A stretch of 64,000 nt of DNA from UKL13-2 sp947085425 (lineage in GTDB: Bacteria > Pseudomonadota > Gammaproteobacteria > Burkholderiales > Usitatibacteraceae), in the NCBI GenBank assembly GCA_947085425.1, contig CAMTWK010000001.1:1-64000 (forward strand), read 5' to 3'. Below are positions 17,208-26,663 of the stretch, in pieces. Made by a program: the position numbers and the translations under genes. Every line of letters begins with the position of its first letter. The first letter of the stretch is position 1. The notes below the pieces were generated by a model. The model worked only from the letters and a program-made list of their open reading frames with translations, was not told the DNA's origin and made no database searches.

Positions 17208-17831
17208 TTATTTCGACTGCGCAGCTTTGGTATGCAGCTTCAGCATGGCCGTTTCCATGTCGCCCTTGGCCATGTCCGGCCAACAGTCGATGGCGCGTTT
17301 CATGGCGTCATCAATGGCCCGGCCGTCTTCCGCGTTTGGGCGGTGCAACACATAATCGACCACCTCGGGTCGCTCCATGCTGCCACCGGACTTATCTGCC
17401 AAATCTGCCGCCAATTCGCGCGGATGACCTATGCCAATACGCAGGCGCCAGAAATCCTTGGTGCCCAAATGGCCGGCAATATCTTTGACACCGTTGCTGC
17501 CCGCGGCACCACCGGTTTTCATTTTGATGCCGCCGGCCGGCAAATCCATTTCATCGTGGGCGACCAATATTTCTGCGGGCGTGATCTGGTAAAACTTGGC
17601 CAGCGCCCCCACGGAGCGCCCGGAGTGATTCATAAACGTACCCGGCTTAAGCAACCACACTCCACCAGCCTTGGCGACGTCACCGTGAAATTTTGACTCT
17701 TTGTTAAAAGAACCACCCAACTCGCGCACCAACAATTCGACAAACCAAAAGCCCGCGTTGTGGCGGGTGTCGACATATTCGCGCCCGGGATTACCGAGGC
17801 CGACAACAAGCTTGATGGGAAGATTGGTCAT
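17208..17831 (-). CDS. pth: Peptidyl-tRNA hydrolase
   Basis: Frees tRNA from prematurely released peptidyl-tRNA. The N-terminal VGLGNPGREYVDTRHNAGF holds the catalytic histidine, HDEMDLPAG the essential aspartate, and GGAAGSNGVKDI the substrate loop. The length of 207 residues is normal. It follows rplY after about 170 bases that contain the rplY terminator, so it may have its own start or be fed by read-through. It is followed by ychF after 28 bases. Confidence 0.96.
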   Translation of the reverse strand: MTNLPIKLVVGLGNPGREYVDTRHNAGFWFVELLVRELGGSFNKESKFHGDVAKAGGVWLLKPGTFMNHSGRSVGALAKFYQITPAEILVAHDEMDLPAGGIKMKTGGAAGSNGVKDIAGHLGTKDFWRLRIGIGHPRELAADLADKSGGSMERPEVVDYVLHRPNAEDGRAIDDAMKRAIDCWPDMAKGDMETAMLKLHTKAAQSK

Positions 17832-17937
17832 GAGTAAATACGGTGTGTCAAAGGTGCAAAAATGAAATCGGGGCGGTTAATTTGCGGACGGAATAGACAG
17901 GACACTTGATTGCGGCGCGTGGCGTGGCGCCATGTCC

Positions 17938-17981
17938 AAAAAAATAAAAATGCCCGCGTACCTTGAGGGCGGCGGGCATTT
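17938..17981 (-). terminator. Intrinsic terminator of rplY
   Basis: On the minus strand a 10-bp stem, AAATGCCCGC pairing with GCGGGCATTT (17981-17972 and 17957-17948), is followed by TTATTTTTTT. It lies 20 bases after the rplY stop. It would attenuate transcription into pth and ychF. Confidence 0.8.
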
Positions 17982-18001
17982 CAAGGTGATGCACGACAAT
18001 A

Positions 18002-18685
18002 TTACTTTTTCGCTTTGTCGTCTTTCTTCGCAGCGTCGTCTTCCTTGGCCTTTTGATTGACGGCCGGCACATCGGCTGCCGCCACGGCGGTTGCCGCTGC
18101 TTCTTCCGAGGCAACAGCTCTTGGAATAATGATCGTTGCCACGGAACGATCTTCCTTGCGGTGCAAGGCGACAGACTCAACTCCGGCTGGAAATTTCAAA
18201 TCCGACAGGTGAATAGAGCTACCCGCTGCCAGATCCCTCAAGTCAACCTCAATGAACTCCGGCAAGTCTTTTGGCAAACAGGAAATATTGATTTCGTTGA
18301 GAATGTGCGAAACGATACCACCCGACAACTTTACGCCCGGTGCAATGTCGGCATTCACAAAGTGCAAAGGCACCTTCATGTGAATAGGTTTGCCAGCGTC
18401 AACGCGCTGAAAGTCAATATGCAACACGTTTTGCTTCCACGCATGCATTTGTACGTCGCGCAGCAAGACTTTTTCTGATTTGCCATCCAATTCCAGGTCA
18501 AGAATGGAGGCGTGGAACGCTTCCAGACGCAACTTGTGGAAAATTTCGTTGTGATCAAGCTCGATGACGGATGCGTCCTTGCCACCGCCGTAAACGATGC
18601 CGGGAACTTTGTCCGCGCGACGTAGGCGGCGGCTCGCACCCGTGCCCTGTACGCTACGCGAGGTTGCTTTTAAAGCGATTTTCAT
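18002..18685 (-). CDS. rplY: 50S ribosomal protein L25/CTC, long form
   Basis: Binds 5S rRNA in the large subunit. The N-terminal L25 domain (about residues 1-95) has GTGASRRLRRADKVPGIVYG, and the TL5/CTC C-terminal beta domain (about 100-185) follows. The tail (about 195-227) is rich in Ala, Lys and Asp and low in complexity (KAKEDDAAKKDDKAKK). The 227-residue CTC form is usual in Betaproteobacteria, in contrast to the short enteric L25. It lies between prs and pth, the usual order. Confidence 0.95.
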   Translation of the reverse strand: MKIALKATSRSVQGTGASRRLRRADKVPGIVYGGGKDASVIELDHNEIFHKLRLEAFHASILDLELDGKSEKVLLRDVQMHAWKQNVLHIDFQRVDAGKPIHMKVPLHFVNADIAPGVKLSGGIVSHILNEINISCLPKDLPEFIEVDLRDLAAGSSIHLSDLKFPAGVESVALHRKEDRSVATIIIPRAVASEEAAATAVAAADVPAVNQKAKEDDAAKKDDKAKK

Positions 18686-18893
18686 GTTGATACTCCAAAA
18701 TATTCGGGCAAAAGTAATAACCTACTTTTGTCCGGATTGATCAACCCTTGATCACTGGCAAAGCCAGACCAACAAGGGCATAAAAAGCGACGAAATATCA
18801 AAACCCGCAAAGACATTTGTCACCCACACGACAACCATTCGCGACCAAATGGTTTGTTGCAAACACAAATCGAACTGCCGATTTGCGGTAAAT

Positions 18894-19844
18894 CTATTCT
18901 GAAAACAGTGAACTGACCGAGCCACCTTCTGCTATCCGCCGGATGGTTTCGGCGAGCAACTCAGCCGTGCCAATTTGGCGAATCTTTTTACATAACAACG
19001 CATCCGGTTTGAGTGGAATCGTGTCTGTGACCACCAATTCGTCAATGACCGAATTTTCCAGCCGTTCAATTGCCGGGCCCGACAACACCGGGTGGGTACA
19101 ATATGCGACCACTCTTGCCGCCCCGCGTTCCTTTAATGCCTTTGCTGCTTCCGTCAAGGTGCCGGCGGTATCAACAATATCGTCCATGATGAGGCAGGTA
19201 TGCCCACGCACATCACCAATAATATTCATCACCATCGAAACATTGGCGCGCGGGCGGCGTTTGTCAATAATCGCCAACTCCGCATCCAGCTGCTTGGCAA
19301 TCGCCCTTGCCCGGACCACACCGCCCACATCCGGCGAAACCACAATCAAATCCGGATAATCGTGTTTCCACACGTCACCCAACAAAATCGGTGTGGCGTA
19401 AATGTTGTCCACCGGGATGTCGAAGAATCCCTGGATCTGGTCTGCGTGTAAATCCATCGTCAGAACCCGATCCACGCCGGCACCGGTCAACATATTCGCC
19501 ACCACTTTTGCCGAAATCGCCACCCGCGCCGAACGCGGACGCCGATCTTGGCGTGCATAACCGAAATACGGAATAACCGCCGTAATTCGTTGTGCACTCG
19601 AACGTTTAAGGGCGTCCGCCATGACCATGATTTCCATCAAATTGTCATTGGTCGGCGCACAAGTTGATTGCAAAATGTACGCGTCTTTGCCACGGACATT
19701 TTCCAGAATCTCAACCATCACCTCGCCGTCGCTAAACTTTGCAACTTTGGCGCGACCGAGTTGCGTACCCAGTAACTTCGCGGTTTCCCGCGCCAGTTTT
19801 GGGTTCGCGCTTCCGGCGAACACACTTAAATTATCAAACACCAC
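18894..19844 (-). CDS. prs: Ribose-phosphate pyrophosphokinase
   Basis: Makes PRPP from ribose-5-phosphate and ATP for nucleotide, His and Trp synthesis. It opens with LSVFAGSANPKLARE, carries the ATP-binding flexible loop around YARQDRRPRSARVAISAK, the PRPP-loop DDIVDTAGTL and the VVSPDVGGVVRARAIA block. The 316-residue length is standard. The start is GTG at 19844, preceded by GAGG; no ATG is available near the family start. It is immediately downstream of tRNA-Gln and ispE, a typical betaproteobacterial order. Confidence 0.96.
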   Translation of the reverse strand: MVFDNLSVFAGSANPKLARETAKLLGTQLGRAKVAKFSDGEVMVEILENVRGKDAYILQSTCAPTNDNLMEIMVMADALKRSSAQRITAVIPYFGYARQDRRPRSARVAISAKVVANMLTGAGVDRVLTMDLHADQIQGFFDIPVDNIYATPILLGDVWKHDYPDLIVVSPDVGGVVRARAIAKQLDAELAIIDKRRPRANVSMVMNIIGDVRGHTCLIMDDIVDTAGTLTEAAKALKERGAARVVAYCTHPVLSGPAIERLENSVIDELVVTDTIPLKPDALLCKKIRQIGTAELLAETIRRIAEGGSVSSLFSE

Positions 19845-19934
19845 GGCAGTGCCTCATTCTCACGGTTGGAATAAGCAACTACGCAAGATTTTGCCGAGCG
19901 GACAATTCAGCCACAGGACAACAGCTTGCAAAAC

Positions 19935-20009
19935 TGGCTGGGGAGGTAGGGATCGAACCTACGAATGCCGGAATCAAAATCCGGTGCCTTACCACTTGGC
20001 GACTCCCCA
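19935..20009 (-). tRNA. tRNA-Gln (anticodon TTG)
   Basis: A complete cloverleaf on the minus strand. The acceptor TGGGGAG (20009-20003) pairs with CTCCCCA (19945-19939), the discriminator is G, and CCA is encoded at 19937-19935. The anticodon loop reads TTTTGAT within the stem CCGGA...TCCGG, giving anticodon TTG for Gln (CAA). The T arm is GTAGG-TTCGATC-CTAC. It sits between ispE and prs, as in many Betaproteobacteria, and may be cotranscribed with them. Confidence 0.95.
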
Positions 20010-20052
20010 AATTCTTCAATACCCCAATTACATATTGGGCATATTGATCCTG

Positions 20053-20913
20053 CTAGCGAAGTGGATGTTTTTCCAATCCCCTAACAACAAATCCGGTCAA
20101 TTCCGGCGGTAGTTGATGATACGCTTCCAAGGCACTTTGCTCAGTCTCAAAAGCGGCAAACACGCCGGCCCCCGAACCTGTCATACGTGCGCCAAATATT
20201 GATTTTTTGGACACCGCTGACAATGCAGCCAGACTGGCCGCGACTGCTGGAAAAGCTTTCAAAACAACCGCTTGCAAATCATTGCTGGTTCGCAAAAGGG
20301 CATCAACAAGGACACCCGCAGAAAAGTCCAACATTTTGACGTGTGGCGTCGATCTTGTCAAATCCGGTTGACTAAAAACGAACGGGGTCGGGACGTGAAC
20401 TTTGGGCGTCAAAACCACGTACCACCAGACCGGAATGTGAATTTCAGCTAGTTTTTCACCAATTCCCTCGGCAAAGGCCGTTTTGCCAAAAACAAAAAAA
20501 GGCACATCCGCCCCCAGACCGAGGCCAATTTCCCGTAACGATTCGTTGGGTAAATTTAACTCCCATAACCGATTAAGGGCGAGTAATACGGTGGCGGCAT
20601 CCGCGCTGCCGCCGCCCAGCCCGGCACCCATGGGCGTCACTTTATGCAGTTCAATATCCACGCCCAGCGGGCAGCCGGTTCGATTTTTGAGCGCAGCGGC
20701 TGCCCGAAGCGTTAAATCGATTTCAGGCGGAATGGCTTCAATGTTATTAATCCGCCGGATTAGGCCATCCTGCCGAATGTCGAGCGTAATACGGTCGCCA
20801 ACATCGATCAGCGTAAAAATGGATTGCAACAGATGATAACCATCATCGCGACGGCCGGTCACATTGAGGAAAAGGTTCAATTTGGCCGGCGCATACAATT
20901 CACACGAGTCCAT
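20053..20913 (-). CDS. ispE: 4-diphosphocytidyl-2-C-methyl-D-erythritol kinase
   Basis: The GHMP kinase of the non-mevalonate (MEP) isoprenoid pathway. The ATP-binding loop PMGAGLGGGSADAATVL is intact, the substrate site APAKLNLFLNVTGRR is at the N-terminus, and the C-terminal GHMP motif MTGSGAGVFAAF is present. The length of 286 residues is normal. The ATG overlaps the lolB stop by one base (TAATG), so it is coupled to lolB. tRNA-Gln follows. Confidence 0.95.
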   Translation of the reverse strand: MDSCELYAPAKLNLFLNVTGRRDDGYHLLQSIFTLIDVGDRITLDIRQDGLIRRINNIEAIPPEIDLTLRAAAALKNRTGCPLGVDIELHKVTPMGAGLGGGSADAATVLLALNRLWELNLPNESLREIGLGLGADVPFFVFGKTAFAEGIGEKLAEIHIPVWWYVVLTPKVHVPTPFVFSQPDLTRSTPHVKMLDFSAGVLVDALLRTSNDLQAVVLKAFPAVAASLAALSAVSKKSIFGARMTGSGAGVFAAFETEQSALEAYHQLPPELTGFVVRGLEKHPLR

Positions 20914-21500
20914 TAGCGCACCCCAAATTCGTCGATCACAACACGCACAACTGTGTCACCTGAAATCGCAGTCACACGGGTGGCGACGCGGGCACCGTCG
21001 ATTACCCGAAAATTTTCAGCCTCGACCTGCCAGGTGCGCCGGGGGCTCGCATCCGGAAAAACAGCCGTATCCCAAGTGGATTGCAGGTCAAACCCCTGCA
21101 GCCATCTGGCCAGGGCGAAAGGTTCGACCCGCACGCCAACGGCCGATGCCATCAAATTGGCAACACTATCCGCACGCAGCGGTGCCTGATCGTTATCCGT
21201 GCGGCGCAGGGTTGCCCCTTCGCGATTCGACACAATTTCTGCAATTTGTGATCCAAACGGCGTAAAAATCGCAAGATGTTCATGCGGCGGTTGATGTGAC
21301 CAAACAATTTTGATGACATCAAGCTTATCGGCCACACGCACGCTAACCCGGGCGGTGAGCTTAAACCGGTCAACATAGGGGGCCGCCGCAATGGCCGCAG
21401 ACTCGATCGCCCGGTCCGTTGCGTCTGTCGGGTTGACCGCACATCCCGCCAAACCAAAAATGATCGCGATCCAGGCAGGTGCCGTCTTGCGAAAATTCAT
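20913..21500 (-). CDS. lolB: Outer-membrane lipoprotein insertion protein LolB
   Basis: Receives lipoproteins from LolA and inserts them in the outer membrane. The 195-residue form begins at ATG 21500 (MNFRKTAPAW) and has a signal peptide with lipobox LAGC. The LolB fold is supported by FKLTARVSVRV near the N-terminus, DVIKIVWSHQPPHEHLAIFTP, and the QVEAENFRVIDG block. The open frame runs 44 codons further upstream, but those overlap the TPR gene and would destroy the signal peptide. It is the first gene of the lolB-ispE pair. Confidence 0.9.
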   Translation of the reverse strand: MNFRKTAPAWIAIIFGLAGCAVNPTDATDRAIESAAIAAAPYVDRFKLTARVSVRVADKLDVIKIVWSHQPPHEHLAIFTPFGSQIAEIVSNREGATLRRTDNDQAPLRADSVANLMASAVGVRVEPFALARWLQGFDLQSTWDTAVFPDASPRRTWQVEAENFRVIDGARVATRVTAISGDTVVRVVIDEFGVR

Positions 21501-21559
21501 CGCCGTATACAATTTGTTGATGTGTTGGCGGGCCGCACGGTAGTGTCGCAACAGGGGTT

Positions 21560-23476
21560 TCAACGCGCCAGCCGCTCCATGACGGTTTTTAAAACCGTGT
21601 TTCCGGGCGACTCCTTTAGGGCGTTTTCCCAAATCACAATGGCTTCACTGCGTTTGCCAAGGCTCCACATCACCTCACCCAAATGCGCGGCAATTTCCGG
21701 ATCCGGCCGGGTATTGTGTGCTTTTTCAAGCGTCGCCAACGCCTCAACCTCCCGGCCCATCTTGAATTGAACCCATCCCAGGCTGTCTTGGATAAATGGA
21801 TCGTCCGGCGACAAGCTGAGCGCCTTTTGAATCAACTCGTACGCCTCGTTCAGTCGAATGCCACGATCTGCGAATGAATAACCAAGCGCATTAAAGGCAT
21901 GGGCATGATCGGGTTTGGTTTTGACCACCGCCCGCAGGTCTTTTTCCATCGTTTCCAGATCATTCATTTTTTCTGCAATCATGGCACGGTCATACAGCAG
22001 CTCTACCGAATCGGGATGCGCCACCAGCGCGACGGTCAGCACCTGAAACGCATCTGCCAACACCGCCTTGCCGGCCACACCCCCCTCCTTTGCGGTGCTT
22101 TTTTCGCGCAGCATCTGAATTTCAGCCAACACTAACTGAATACGAATCGCCGCGGAATCCGTGTCGCCCGTCTGCGCCTTTTGCGCGTCTTTCAAAAAAT
22201 TCCTGCCCACGTCAAAGCCAGACTGTTTTGCCAGCAGACTCGCGATTTTTAGCTGCGCGCTGACAAAATATTCGCCTTCCCTGATTTGCCGGTACCAATC
22301 CATCGCCCCGTCAGTATCTTTTTTTCCCTCTGCGGCCAAAGCAAGATTGAAAAAAATTGGATTCTTGTCGCGCGGCCGCAGCGTGAGCGAATGCTTGAAT
22401 TGTTTTTCAGCCTCCACCCAATCCTCGATTTGCAGTGAAATCAAGCCAACGGCGTAGGGCAATTCCGCATCGAGTGGCATTTCAATGGTCGCGCGCCGAA
22501 ACGACTCCCTCGCCTCAAGCAGCGCTTTCATGCCGACCAACAGCCTGGCATAGGCGATGCGAACTTCGGTGGCATCTGGAAAACGTTTCAGGAAATCCGC
22601 CAAAAAGCGCGTCGCCGCCTCGTCGGCTGACACCGCCGCGGCAATGCCATTTATTTCGCCTTTGAGGTCGACACCGCCATTGCGAATCAGTTGCGCCATG
22701 GCAATGACCGCCCGCGGAAAATCCGGCCGCATTGCTAGCGCGTTGGCAAGGCCGGTGGTGGCCGCACTTTGATTGCCCGCCAACATGGACGTCACTCCGC
22801 GCGCGTACTGGGCTTCGGCCAATCCCTCGAATGGTTGCGCCAACTGCACGACCGCGTCGGCGATTTTTTTACGATCAGGGTAACGCGCCAGCAAATACGG
22901 CATTTGCACAAACAAAACGGGTGCAATTTTCTTGCCTGCGTTTACTTCCGCCAACCATGCCGACATTGTTTCAAGGACTTTTTCGACCGGGCCGTTGGTG
23001 CCAAGCACCGCCGCCAAAGCCTGACGGGCCACACTCGACTCCGGCTCTAATTCCAACCAAAGCAATAACGCATTTCTCGCCTCTTCAGTTTGGCGCGTCT
23101 GAAAGGCAATTTCGGCCGCGCGCCGGGCGACACGAGCGTCCTGGGTACGATTAGCCAAATCCAACATACCCCTTGCAGCCAGCTGTGATTGACCGCGTTG
23201 CCCGGCTATTTCCGCGATTAAAAATTGGTACAACACCTGCGCCGTGGGCATTTCCGTTGGTCGCGGCGTTGCCGTCTTCATCAATAATCCCTGGGGCACA
23301 TTAGGTTTATTGATGCCCGTTGCCGACAACCCCGGCGTTGGCTCTTTGCGATCACTGGCACGCGCGCTGATGACAGTCGTCGCGAGCAACGCCGCCGACA
23401 CCAACACGCCAAAGGCGCGGCCCGGCATAACAAAAAACGCCGACCCTTTCAATCTCGATAAACTTGTTTTATTCAT
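21560..23476 (-). CDS. Large TPR-repeat protein, exported
   Basis: A 638-residue protein with an N-terminal hydrophobic signal or anchor (about residues 18-40, AFGVLVSAALLATTVISARA) and tetratricopeptide repeats through the rest. The clearest repeats are near the end, ALGYSFADRGIRLNEAYELI, DDPFIQDSLGWVQFKMG and AAHLGEVMWSLGKRSEAIVI. It resembles the TPR protein encoded before lolB in many Betaproteobacteria and is likely an envelope scaffold. No enzymatic domain is seen. ATG 23476 is chosen over a longer frame because it gives a proper signal segment. Confidence 0.87.
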   Translation of the reverse strand: MNKTSLSRLKGSAFFVMPGRAFGVLVSAALLATTVISARASDRKEPTPGLSATGINKPNVPQGLLMKTATPRPTEMPTAQVLYQFLIAEIAGQRGQSQLAARGMLDLANRTQDARVARRAAEIAFQTRQTEEARNALLLWLELEPESSVARQALAAVLGTNGPVEKVLETMSAWLAEVNAGKKIAPVLFVQMPYLLARYPDRKKIADAVVQLAQPFEGLAEAQYARGVTSMLAGNQSAATTGLANALAMRPDFPRAVIAMAQLIRNGGVDLKGEINGIAAAVSADEAATRFLADFLKRFPDATEVRIAYARLLVGMKALLEARESFRRATIEMPLDAELPYAVGLISLQIEDWVEAEKQFKHSLTLRPRDKNPIFFNLALAAEGKKDTDGAMDWYRQIREGEYFVSAQLKIASLLAKQSGFDVGRNFLKDAQKAQTGDTDSAAIRIQLVLAEIQMLREKSTAKEGGVAGKAVLADAFQVLTVALVAHPDSVELLYDRAMIAEKMNDLETMEKDLRAVVKTKPDHAHAFNALGYSFADRGIRLNEAYELIQKALSLSPDDPFIQDSLGWVQFKMGREVEALATLEKAHNTRPDPEIAAHLGEVMWSLGKRSEAIVIWENALKESPGNTVLKTVMERLAR

Positions 23477-23600
23477 GCCAACATCATAGCGCAACACTGG
23501 GGGGAATGTTATTCCCACCCAGCCAGTGGTTACCTGCTTTTTGCCGAAGACCAGGACGCATGCCAGAATGGCCGACTGGGATCTTTTAGAAAGTGCCGTG

Positions 23601-24428
23601 ATGCCCGAACTGCCGGAAGTCGAGACCACCCGCCGGGGACTGTTGCCAACGGTCGTGAATCAGAAAATTTTACAAGTCACCGTGCGAGATCGACGCTTGC
23701 GTTGGCCGATCCCGACTTCGCTTGCGCAAACGCTTGAGAAACGTATTGTCTCGGACGTTTTGCGACGGGGCAAATATTTGTTATGGAATATCGAGGCGGC
23801 AAACAGTGGTGGTTTTTTATTGTGTCATCTTGGCATGTCTGGCTCTCTGTTTTCAACCCGACACGGCGCACCGCCGGCAAAACACGACCACGTCGATATT
23901 GTCTTGGGCAACAAAACGCTGATTCGGTATCACGATCCCCGTCGTTTCGGTGCGATGTTATGGATTTCCGGACCGAAACCGACCCACCCCTTATTGACCT
24001 CGCTAGGGCCGGAGCCGCTGGGTGATGAATTTGATGGCGCGCATTTATTTCGAACTTCGCGTGGTCGATCCGTCAGTGTGAAGGAGTTCATCATGAACGC
24101 GCGCATTGTTGTCGGTGTGGGAAACATCTACGCTTCCGAGGCATTATTTGTTGCCGGCATCCGGCCAACAACAGCAGCTGGAAAAATATCACAATCACGA
24201 TATGAGTTATTAGCGGCGGCCATCCAGCAGACCCTGTCGCGTGCCATCGAGGCGGGTGGGTCAAGCCTGCGCGATTATCTCAAGGTTGACGGAGAGCCCG
24301 GCTATTTTCAACTCAAGGCAACTGTTTATGACCGTGCCGATGCGCCTTGCCGGGTCTGCGGCAGCACCATAAAAATGATTCGCCAAGGGCAACGCAGCAG
24401 CTATTTTTGTCCACAATGTCAGCGATAA
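23601..24428 (+). CDS. mutM: Formamidopyrimidine-DNA glycosylase
   Basis: A base-excision repair enzyme that removes 8-oxoguanine and FaPy and cleaves the abasic site. The catalytic N-terminus after Met removal is PELPEVETTRRGL, with Pro as nucleophile and Glu next to it. A C-terminal zinc finger CRVCG...YFCPQCQR closes the 275-residue protein, and the H2TH region has NARIVVGVGNIYASEALF. ATG 23601 is required to expose Pro2; the upstream in-frame start would not. It is divergent from the TPR gene. Confidence 0.97.
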   Translation: MPELPEVETTRRGLLPTVVNQKILQVTVRDRRLRWPIPTSLAQTLEKRIVSDVLRRGKYLLWNIEAANSGGFLLCHLGMSGSLFSTRHGAPPAKHDHVDIVLGNKTLIRYHDPRRFGAMLWISGPKPTHPLLTSLGPEPLGDEFDGAHLFRTSRGRSVSVKEFIMNARIVVGVGNIYASEALFVAGIRPTTAAGKISQSRYELLAAAIQQTLSRAIEAGGSSLRDYLKVDGEPGYFQLKATVYDRADAPCRVCGSTIKMIRQGQRSSYFCPQCQR

Positions 24429-24479
24429 TTGTCCAGCCCGTGCCACCCGGCAAAAATTGATGACTATTAAATCACTCTC

Positions 24480-26456
24480 ATGCAAACCAAGCACGTCCTG
24501 ACCGAGCGGCTGGCATCATTGCAGTCCTGGCGCTATGGCGTGTCGGCGCAAATTGCGCGCGTTCGCGAATTTTTGCAGGTTCAGGGGTATTACTCGACTG
24601 AGAACGATGCCGTCTTCAAATTGCTCGAAACGAGCGTCCAGTCGGCTGCCATCACCATCATCTTCGTTGCCGAGGCTGGGCGCGGCAAATCCGAGCTGAT
24701 TAACGCGCTGTTTTTTTCTGATCTGGGTGTCCGACTGTTGCCCTCCGGTACCACGCATGCCACACGCTGCATCACCGAAGTGCGCTTTGACCAGTCCAGA
24801 AAAACCGGCATGCGCCTGTTACCGATCGAGTCTCGTGAGGCGCCCCGCCGTTTCCAGGATATTTACAAGGATGAATCGGCATGGGCGTTTATTGCCTTCG
24901 ATGCAGACAATCCCGACTCCATTGCACGGGCGTTTTCCGCACTCGCCAAGACCCGGCACGTGAGTGTTGCCGACGCACTGTCTTGGGGGCTGCATCAGGA
25001 TCCGGCCGTCAAATTAAATCAAACCGGCGGCTCGGTTGAGGTTCCATGCTGGCGTTACGCCTCGATCAATTTCCCCCACCCGCTGCTGGATGCCGGTTTG
25101 GTGGTGATTGACACCCCCGGCTTGTCGGCGCTTACAGTCGAACCGGAATTTACCCGGGAAAATATTCCCGCCGCGGATGCGATTGTGGTTGTGCTGGATG
25201 CGGCCGAGGGCGTGACAAAACGTGACATTGCCATTTGGAAAGATGCGTTGGGTGGTGCCAGAAACTTACGCGATCGCGAGCGCGTTGAGTCGACCCAAGC
25301 CCGGTTGGTGGCGATCAACAAAGTTGACTTGTTGCACGTCGAAAATGCGCTCGACCCCAAAGACGCGGATCGGGACTGGTTAAAAGAAGTTGATAAACGT
25401 GTGCAGGATGTGGCAGATTTAATGCGGGTCGAACCGATCAAAGTTTTACCGGTCTCGGCGACCCAAGCATTGATTGGAAAACTCGAAGGCAACCAAGATG
25501 CATTGTTGAAGAGTCGTTTGTACCGCCTTGAGCGGGCATTGTCACTTTATTTGCCGGAAAACCGTCAAGAAAGCTTGGGAAAAGATATCTTATCAACGCT
25601 TTCCAGCACGCTGGAGGGCATTCAGGAGACCATCGACCAATCAAGATATCAGGCGTTGGAGAGCCTGCGCGCTTTAAGTGATTTACGCCGGAAAAATCTG
25701 TTGTTGACAGAGGCACTTTGTGCCGGCGCAGATAACAAACAGGCATTATTGCTGTCCTCCATGGAGGAATTGCGCGCGATTAAACCGATCCATAGCGCCC
25801 TCAGCAAAGAGTTGGCTGATTTAACCAACCCAGAACTGGCGAAAACGGATGCAAAAACAACCCAACGTCAAATTGCCGACGGGTTGCTGCCTGGTCGAAC
25901 CGGCGAAGCGTTGGCCAGCTACTTCGCCACTTCACGTGCGCGGATCGCAGCGCTGGACACCAAGTTAGAAGATATCCGTCTGATATTCGGCAATCTTGGT
26001 GAAAAAACATTTCGAACTCTTGGTCTGGGTCGGCATGAAATTCATTTGTTTGCGACCCATCGTTTCCTGACAGAAATCGACAAGGCAGAAGAAAAAGCGA
26101 CGACAGAATTCGCGCGATCCGGTCCGCTGGTGATGCGTCGGTCAAGCACGGTTGCCGAGCAATTCATATCCACCATTGCCCCGCAGGTTATTCGTGTCAT
26201 GGAAATAGCACACCGGGAATCTGCATCCTGGATGCGCGGGGTCTTCACCGGCATCGAGTCACCGGTCAGCGAGTTGAGCAAACGCATGAAGGGCAGAACA
26301 GAGAAAGTTGATTTGATTCGTTCCGCTGAACTTGATCTGGCCGAAAAAATTGCCGAAGTGCAGGCCAATATTGATGTCATCAAGTCAAAACACGCCGCAC
26401 TGGCTTCGGTACGGGCTGATTTCGAGCGATTTACCGGATATCGCCACAATAATTAA
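24480..26456 (+). CDS. Dynamin-like large GTPase domain protein
   Basis: A 658-residue protein with a dynamin-type GTPase domain followed by long helical segments. The P-loop is AEAGRGKS (64-71), G2 threonines lie in SGTTHATR, G3 is DTPG (211-214) and G4 is NKVD (280-283). The usual first Gly of GxxxxGKS is Ala. The C-terminal part (about 350-650) is rich in helical heptad-like sequence and ends at EIAEVQANIDVIKSKHAAL. No clear transmembrane segment. The neighbours (mutM, ferredoxin) give no functional clue. Family members act in membrane remodelling or phage tolerance, but the role here is unknown. Confidence 0.85.
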   Translation: MQTKHVLTERLASLQSWRYGVSAQIARVREFLQVQGYYSTENDAVFKLLETSVQSAAITIIFVAEAGRGKSELINALFFSDLGVRLLPSGTTHATRCITEVRFDQSRKTGMRLLPIESREAPRRFQDIYKDESAWAFIAFDADNPDSIARAFSALAKTRHVSVADALSWGLHQDPAVKLNQTGGSVEVPCWRYASINFPHPLLDAGLVVIDTPGLSALTVEPEFTRENIPAADAIVVVLDAAEGVTKRDIAIWKDALGGARNLRDRERVESTQARLVAINKVDLLHVENALDPKDADRDWLKEVDKRVQDVADLMRVEPIKVLPVSATQALIGKLEGNQDALLKSRLYRLERALSLYLPENRQESLGKDILSTLSSTLEGIQETIDQSRYQALESLRALSDLRRKNLLLTEALCAGADNKQALLLSSMEELRAIKPIHSALSKELADLTNPELAKTDAKTTQRQIADGLLPGRTGEALASYFATSRARIAALDTKLEDIRLIFGNLGEKTFRTLGLGRHEIHLFATHRFLTEIDKAEEKATTEFARSGPLVMRRSSTVAEQFISTIAPQVIRVMEIAHRESASWMRGVFTGIESPVSELSKRMKGRTEKVDLIRSAELDLAEKIAEVQANIDVIKSKHAALASVRADFERFTGYRHNN

Positions 26457-26526
26457 TTACCGCGCCGGCCACCGTCAATTCGTCATGGCTGTGACAAAAA
26501 CCCGCTCGGCAAGCTCGTTAGCCTAA

Positions 26527-26663
26527 CCTGCATATTTCACGGGTCGGCCCGCCTTATATACGCTTTTCATTCTTGGCGACCTATAAATTCTGCGAATCCA
26601 AACTGTACTTCGTAAGGTTGATGGCCTACGCACTCTCGAGCGGGTCCCCGTGAAATATGCAGG
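26527..26663. mobile_element. 137-bp MITE-like element with 17-bp terminal inverted repeats
   Basis: The ends are perfect inverted copies of CCTGCATATTTCACGGG (26527-26543 and 26647-26663), and the element is flanked by direct CTAA copies at 26523-26526 and 26664-26667, a 4-bp target duplication. It contains no gene. Subterminal CGGCCCGCC and GAGCGGGTCC segments also partly mirror each other. The right-hand flank CTA is the complement of the ferredoxin TAG stop, so the insertion lies exactly at the 3' end of that gene. It is probably mobilised by a transposase elsewhere; the 4-bp CTAA target recalls IS1380-type elements, from memory. Confidence 0.8.

Noticed and set aside
21501..21632. Upstream extension of lolB by 44 codons
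   Set aside because: It overlaps the TPR gene and would place a basic segment before the lipoprotein signal; the inner ATG gives a correct lipobox.
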